From an uncultured Planctomycetota bacterium (GTDB taxonomy: Bacteria; Planctomycetota; Planctomycetia; Pirellulales; Thermoguttaceae), in contig CACXSS010000001.1 in assembly GCA_902770245.1 (NCBI GenBank), positions 1 through 37,524 on the forward strand: DNA of 37,524 bases, written 5' to 3'. Under the pieces are notes generated by a model. That model ran no database searches, was not told the DNA's origin, and worked only from the letters and a program-made list of their open reading frames with translations. Shown one piece after another: positions 34,223 to 37,524 of the stretch (its first letter is position 1; every line of letters starts with the position of its first letter). Both the position numbers and the translations under genes were made by a program.

Positions 34223-34867
34223 TTATTTATCTGAAAGATATTCCGCCAGCTGCAATCTTGCCCTGTACAGCCGACTTCGCACGGTCCCAATTTTAATGTT
34301 GAGAACGAGCGCGATTTGTTCGTAATCCAACCCGTCGATTTCACGAAGAATAAGAACCTGCCGAAAATCAGGCGCCACTTTGCCGATGGCTTCCCAAACC
34401 AGGCTTTGATTCTCTTTAACTTCCAGTTCGCGTTCCGGGGAATCGCCTGAATCCACCGGGTTAAACGAAGCGTTCTCTGCCAACTCATCGTAGGAAACCA
34501 GAACGCGTTTACGTTTCAAACTGGACGCCATATTAATCGCGATCCGATAAAGCCATGTGTAAAATCCGGACTCGCCGCGGAATTTATCCAGGTTGACCAG
34601 AGCCTGAACAAAGGCGTCTTGCGTCAACTCGAGCGCGTCGTCGGGATTGCCCAACATGCATAATAACGAATGATATAACCTGTCCTGATACTTGGTTACC
34701 AAGGCGCCGAACGCCTCGCGATCGCCAGCCAGAACCGATTGAATCGTTAGCTTATCTTCAGGGATGTTCACGTCTTTCAAAGGTTTAGAGGAGGTTAGAC
34801 ATGAAAAAGTTTCCGATTCTACGGGATTTTCGCCAAAAAAATCGGAATATTCCAGAATCAATGGCAA
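34223..34867 (-). CDS. ECF sigma factor (RpoE-like)
   Basis: An alternative RNA polymerase sigma subunit. Region sigma-2 spans about 43-121 (DREAFGALVTKYQDRLYH, NPDDALELTQDAFVQAL, FYTWLYRIAINMA). Region sigma-4 spans about 160-211 (VAPDFRQVLILREIDGLDYEQIA, TVRSRLYRARLQL). These are typical of the RpoE-like ECF group. No in-frame ATG precedes the sigma-2 domain. The frame opens after TGA at 34880-34882, so the start must be TTG at 34867 or a later TTG/GTG, for example GTG at codon 33 (VNIPEDKL). It forms an operon with the downstream anti-sigma gene. In such pairs the sigma factor commonly activates its own promoter. Confidence 0.92.
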   Translation of the reverse strand: MPLILEYSDFFGENPVESETFSCLTSSKPLKDVNIPEDKLTIQSVLAGDREAFGALVTKYQDRLYHSLLCMLGNPDDALELTQDAFVQALVNLDKFRGESGFYTWLYRIAINMASSLKRKRVLVSYDELAENASFNPVDSGDSPERELEVKENQSLVWEAIGKVAPDFRQVLILREIDGLDYEQIALVLNIKIGTVRSRLYRARLQLAEYLSDK

Positions 34868-34910
34868 AAAACTCTTGAATCAAAGATTTTCGCAGTCTTA
34901 AAATGGTAAT

Positions 34911-35077
34911 AAATGACTCTTCAACCCGACGCTCAAAATTGCCCTGGAGCCTTTCGGGGTGATTCATCTGCACACATTTAAGGCGGATCTGTTTTTTGCC
35001 CAACAAGATTACCTTTAAGTTGTTTGTATTCTAACCGGTTTTTTGCTTTTTGGCAAGCCCCCAAAAGCAGATTTTTT
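34911..35077 (+). ncRNA. Candidate small RNA divergent from the sigma gene
   Basis: On the plus strand TTGAAT (34875-34880), 18 bp, TAAAAT (34899-34904) gives a plausible promoter. An intrinsic-type terminator ends at 35077. The ~165 nt between contain several small hairpins, for example AACAA/TTGTT near 34999-35023, and no ORF. No known RNA family is recognised. This is a weak prediction. Confidence 0.25.
35045..35077 (+). terminator. Orphan intrinsic terminator
   Basis: GCTTTTTGG (35045-35053) pairs with CCCAAAAGC (35060-35068) with one mismatch, then AGA and six T. No plus-strand protein gene lies upstream, so it would end an unannotated transcript. Confidence 0.5.
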
Positions 35078-35227
35078 AAAAAATTTCCTAAAATTTTTGA
35101 AAAGATAGTAAACTTAGCGAATATACAGACGACTTTTTGCATTATATCGACTGAAAAAAACACAAATCGACGCCGTTTTATTTGCAAATCGCTAATAATT
35201 CCAAAATACAAATTGCTAAGAAATCAA

Positions 35228-35394
35228 ATTGCTAATCGCAATTAGTAATTACGAATTATGAATAACAAATTACGAATTACTATCTCCCCCCCTTTTAATA
35301 AATAGAGGATTATGTAAATTAGTATTAAGTATGAGGAACGCTATGCGTCCATTCTTAATTACTAATTACTAATCACTAATTACTAATTATTACT
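35228..35394. repeat. Heptad element (ACTAATT type) upstream of galM
   Basis: AATTAGTAATTACGAATTA units (35238 onward), a seven-C run (35286-35292), GAACGCTATGCGTCC (about 35337-35351), then ATTACTA/ATCACTA units directly before the galM ATG at 35398. No ribosome-binding site is seen. Confidence 0.8.
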
Positions 35395-35397
35395 GCC

Positions 35398-36462
35398 ATG
35401 TCCGTAACCTGTTCCATTTATGGAAAGCTCCCGACGGGAGAAGAAGTTCAGATGTTTACTCTTACCAACTCGAAAGGGATGGCTGTTAGAGTTATCAACT
35501 ACGGCGCGACGTTAATCGGCGTTGACGTCCCGGATAAAGACGGAAAAGTCGACAACGTCGTTTTGTGTCTGGACGGATTCGACAATTATTATAAAGGACA
35601 TCCGTGTCTGGGTTCCACGCCGGGTCGTTACGCGAACCGAATTGCCAAAGGGCGCTTTACGCTTGAAGGGGAAGAGTACACTCTGGCGTGTAACAACGGC
35701 GCGAACCATCTTCACGGCGGGAACGTCGGGTTTGACAAACGGCTTTGGACGGCTCGAATTCTTATCGATACGAACGATTCTGCGGTTGAAATGACGTACG
35801 TTTCTCCCGACGGCGAAGAGGGCTATCCCGGAACGCTGACAGCGAAAGTCGTTTACTCGGTCAACGAAGACAACGAGCTGAAAATGGACTACTTCGCCAC
35901 GACCGACAAGGCGACTGTTCTTAACCTCACAAACCACGCCTACTGGAACCTGTCCGGCATTTCCAGCGGGACGGACGACGCGCCGCTTTCCGTGCGAAAT
36001 CACCTTTTAAGAATTCACGCCTCCAATTATCTGGATGTAACAGACGACGCCATTCCCACCGGCAAGCTCAACCCGGTGTTCAACACGGTTATGGACTTCA
36101 CCGAATATCGACAGGTTGGAAAAGACGTCGAAAAGGCGCAGGGCGGCGGGTACGATCACTGTTACGTTCTCGACGGCAGAATGGGTCTGCTTCGCCCGGC
36201 GGCGGAAGTCTACGACCCGCAGTCCGGCAGAACCATGACCGTCAAAACGACTCAGCCCGGCGTTCAGCTCTACACCGCCAACTTCCTCGACGGGTCGCTG
36301 TCCTGTAACGGCGTAAAATATTACAAATACGCGGCGCTGTGTCTGGAAACGCAAAACTTCCCTGACGCGCCCAACCATCCGGACTTCCCGCCCTGCGAAC
36401 TCTATCCCGGCGAAGAGTTCCGTCAGACGACCATTCACAAATTCGGGATATGGGAGGAATAA
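35398..36462 (+). CDS. galM: Aldose 1-epimerase (mutarotase)
   Basis: Interconverts alpha and beta anomers of galactose and other aldoses. The 354-residue product has the family landmarks NYGATLIGVDVPDKDG, GSTPGRYANRIAKGRFTLEG, the catalytic His in NHLHGG and TNHAYWNLSG, YVSPDGEEGYPG, and the catalytic Glu in CLETQNFPDAPNHPDFP near the C-terminus. Length is normal. There is no signal peptide, so it is cytoplasmic. The ATG follows heptad DNA directly without a ribosome-binding site; the TACTGCC heptad ends at the start codon. No galactose operon partners are next to it. Confidence 0.95.
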   Translation: MSVTCSIYGKLPTGEEVQMFTLTNSKGMAVRVINYGATLIGVDVPDKDGKVDNVVLCLDGFDNYYKGHPCLGSTPGRYANRIAKGRFTLEGEEYTLACNNGANHLHGGNVGFDKRLWTARILIDTNDSAVEMTYVSPDGEEGYPGTLTAKVVYSVNEDNELKMDYFATTDKATVLNLTNHAYWNLSGISSGTDDAPLSVRNHLLRIHASNYLDVTDDAIPTGKLNPVFNTVMDFTEYRQVGKDVEKAQGGGYDHCYVLDGRMGLLRPAAEVYDPQSGRTMTVKTTQPGVQLYTANFLDGSLSCNGVKYYKYAALCLETQNFPDAPNHPDFPPCELYPGEEFRQTTIHKFGIWEE

Positions 36463-36465
36463 AGA

Positions 36466-36567
36466 GACATTAGGCAAGAGGCAATAGGCAGTAGTTAAGA
36501 TTTCCCTATTGCCTACTGCCTACTGCCTACTGCCTTCCAACTCCTCACTCCTAACTACTCACTAACC
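36466..36567. repeat. Heptad element between galM and the GTPase gene
   Basis: TAGGCAAGAGGCAATAGGC units, then the complementary TACTGCC units (about 36504-36535), then CTCCTCACTCCTAACTAC units ending just before the GTPase ATG. Two heptad types are joined here. Confidence 0.85.
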
Positions 36568-36572
36568 AATCC

Positions 36573-37524
36573 ATGCCAGCCAACTTAACTCAACAATACC
36601 TCAAAGCGGAAGACGCCTATCGTCAGGCGACCACACTGGAAGAAGAACTGCGTTGTCTTCAGATAATGCTTCAGGAAATCCCGAAGCACAAGGGGACAGA
36701 CCATCTTCAGGCGGCGTTAAAGGCGAAAATCGCGTCGACTCGAAAAGAAATCGACTCGGAACGCGCCGCCGGCAAAAAGAGCGGCGGGCTGAGCATAAAG
36801 ATTCCGCGCCAGGGAGCGGGAACGGCGATTATTATCGGCGGTCCGAACTCCGGCAAAAGTCAGCTTCTTAAAAGTCTGACCAAGGCGACGCCGGAAGTGG
36901 CGATCTATCCGTACACAACCAAAATCCCGCAACCGGGAATGATGCCCTGGAACGACGTCTACGTTCAACTTATCGACACGCCGCCGATTACGACGGAGTT
37001 CTTCGAATCGTATCTCTACGGTTACATTCGCGGCGCGGAGCTCGTTTTGCTCGTCGTCGACCCGACGTCGGACGAGGGAATCCAGCAATGTCAGGACGTC
37101 TTGGACCGCTTGCAGAATACGAAGACGCGTCTCGCCGCCGAGTCGGGGCTCGACGAAGACGACGTCGGACTCTCCTACACGAAGACGTTTCTCGTCGCGA
37201 CGCACGCCGATTCGCCCGATTTCGCCGACGCGATGGAGCTTTTCCACGAGTATTGCAAACATCCTTTCAAAGAATTTTGCATTTCGACCGTCGACGGAAC
37301 GGGGACGGAGGAACTTCGCGACGCGATGTACGAGGCGATGAACGTCGTTCGGGTCTATACGAAGCAGCCGACGCAAAAGCAGCCCGATATGGACAAGCCC
37401 TTTACGCTCCGAACCGGCGGTACGATCGAAGACCTTTGCAACCAGATTCACAAAGATTACGAGCGCGGCGCTGAGAGAGAGTCATCCTCACGATATTCAC
37501 ATTACGAAGGAAGCACCGAATTAT
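36573..37524 (+). CDS. TGS/DRG-type GTPase, cut by the window end
   Basis: The open frame runs off the right edge (317 codons seen). It starts [18 protein letters not shown] with a coiled helical region (about 8-62), then a GTPase domain: P-loop [12 protein letters not shown]3 DTPP, a G4-like ATHAD in place of NKxD, and G5-like STVDGTG. A TGS-like segment begins [20 protein letters not shown]. This matches the Obg/DRG-related ribosome-interacting GTPases found in many bacteria. The last ~20 residues (from [10 protein letters not shown]) do not look like the rest of a TGS domain, which normally continues toward a 'RVWG..DGD.VELH'-type ending. This suggests a frameshift, divergence or a contig-end artefact. 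Confidence 0.82.
   Translation, partial: MPANLTQQYLKAEDAYRQATTLEEELRCLQIMLQEIPKHKGTDHLQAALKAKIASTRKEIDSERAAGKKSGGLSIKIPRQGAGTAIIIGGPNSGKSQLLKSLTKATPEVAIYPYTTKIPQPGMMPWNDVYVQLIDTPPITTEFFESYLYGYIRGAELVLLVVDPTSDEGIQQCQDVLDRLQNTKTRLAAESGLDEDDVGLSYTKTFLVATHADSPDFADAMELFHEYCKHPFKEFCISTVDGTGTEELRDAMYEAMNVVRVYTKQPTQKQPDMDKPFTLRTGGTIEDLCNQIHKDYERGAERESSSRYSHYEGSTEL

Overview
The window looks like a chromosomal segment of an anaerobic, Gram-negative-type bacterium, most likely a gut- or sediment-type member of the Planctomycetota. This is an inference. It rests on several family-level resemblances: a DUF805 fusion protein, a tiny lipoprotein, a TPR protein with a long Asp/Ala tail, an HTH-REC regulator and a signal-peptide HtrA protease. 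HydF implies [FeFe]-hydrogenase and anaerobic metabolism, and an LpxL-type acyltransferase implies lipid A-like outer-membrane lipids. Shine-Dalgarno sites are strong at some genes and absent at others. All three stop codons are used.

Layout. 1-2.2 kb: S1-domain RNA-binding protein, interrupted upstream by an in-frame TAG, then metK with a clear terminator. 2.3-4.4 kb: an AT-richer two-gene HaeIII-type (GGCC) restriction-modification module. 4.5-6.5 kb: rnc-serC, leftward. 6.6-8.0 kb: HtrA-like periplasmic protease. 8.2-10.4 kb: large DUF805-fusion membrane protein, leftward. 10.8-13.6 kb: eno followed 2 bp later by an orphan N6-adenine DNA methyltransferase. 13.6-16.6 kb: trkH and aroB, leftward. 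16.7-18.4 kb: small lipoprotein and ankyrin lipoprotein. 18.6-20.5 kb: gltA and a stand-alone rpsR, leftward. 21-22.7 kb: manC and hsp20. 22.8-25.7 kb: LmbE-like deacetylase, then rsfS-hydF, leftward. 25.9-27.1 kb: TPR/acidic-repeat protein. 27.2-28.6 kb: HTH-REC regulator and histidine kinase, leftward. 29.1-31.0 kb: phosphoglucomutase/phosphomannomutase, leftward. 31.3-33.1 kb: lpxL-like gene and folP. 33.2-34.9 kb: ECF sigma factor and its membrane anti-sigma partner, leftward. 35.4 kb to the end: galM and a TGS-type GTPase cut by the window edge.

Most genes are housekeeping: one-carbon metabolism (metK, folP), glycolysis and the TCA cycle (eno, gltA), sugar-phosphate supply for polysaccharides (pgm, manC, galM), aromatic and serine synthesis (aroB, serC), and RNA/ribosome functions (S1, rnc, rpsR, rsfS). 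The unusual layer is between the genes. Many gaps are filled by symmetric elements built from 7-bp tandem repeats. Purine-rich heptads lead into a short palindromic centre (TTCGCCGAAGGCGAA or ACGCAAAGCG type), followed by the complementary pyrimidine-rich heptads. Some contain or abut a TATAAT box and appear to serve as promoters (eno, aroB, manC, lpxL). One has inserted in frame into folP, and another supplies the last codons of aroB. A second family, about 145 bp with long inverted arms and no transposase, occurs twice complete and twice as fragments.

Other strong leads: GGCC tetramers are almost absent from the whole window (seven by hand count) beside a GGCC-specific restriction system, and the hsp20 leader can fold so that its ribosome-binding site is locked in a long stem, as in an RNA thermometer.
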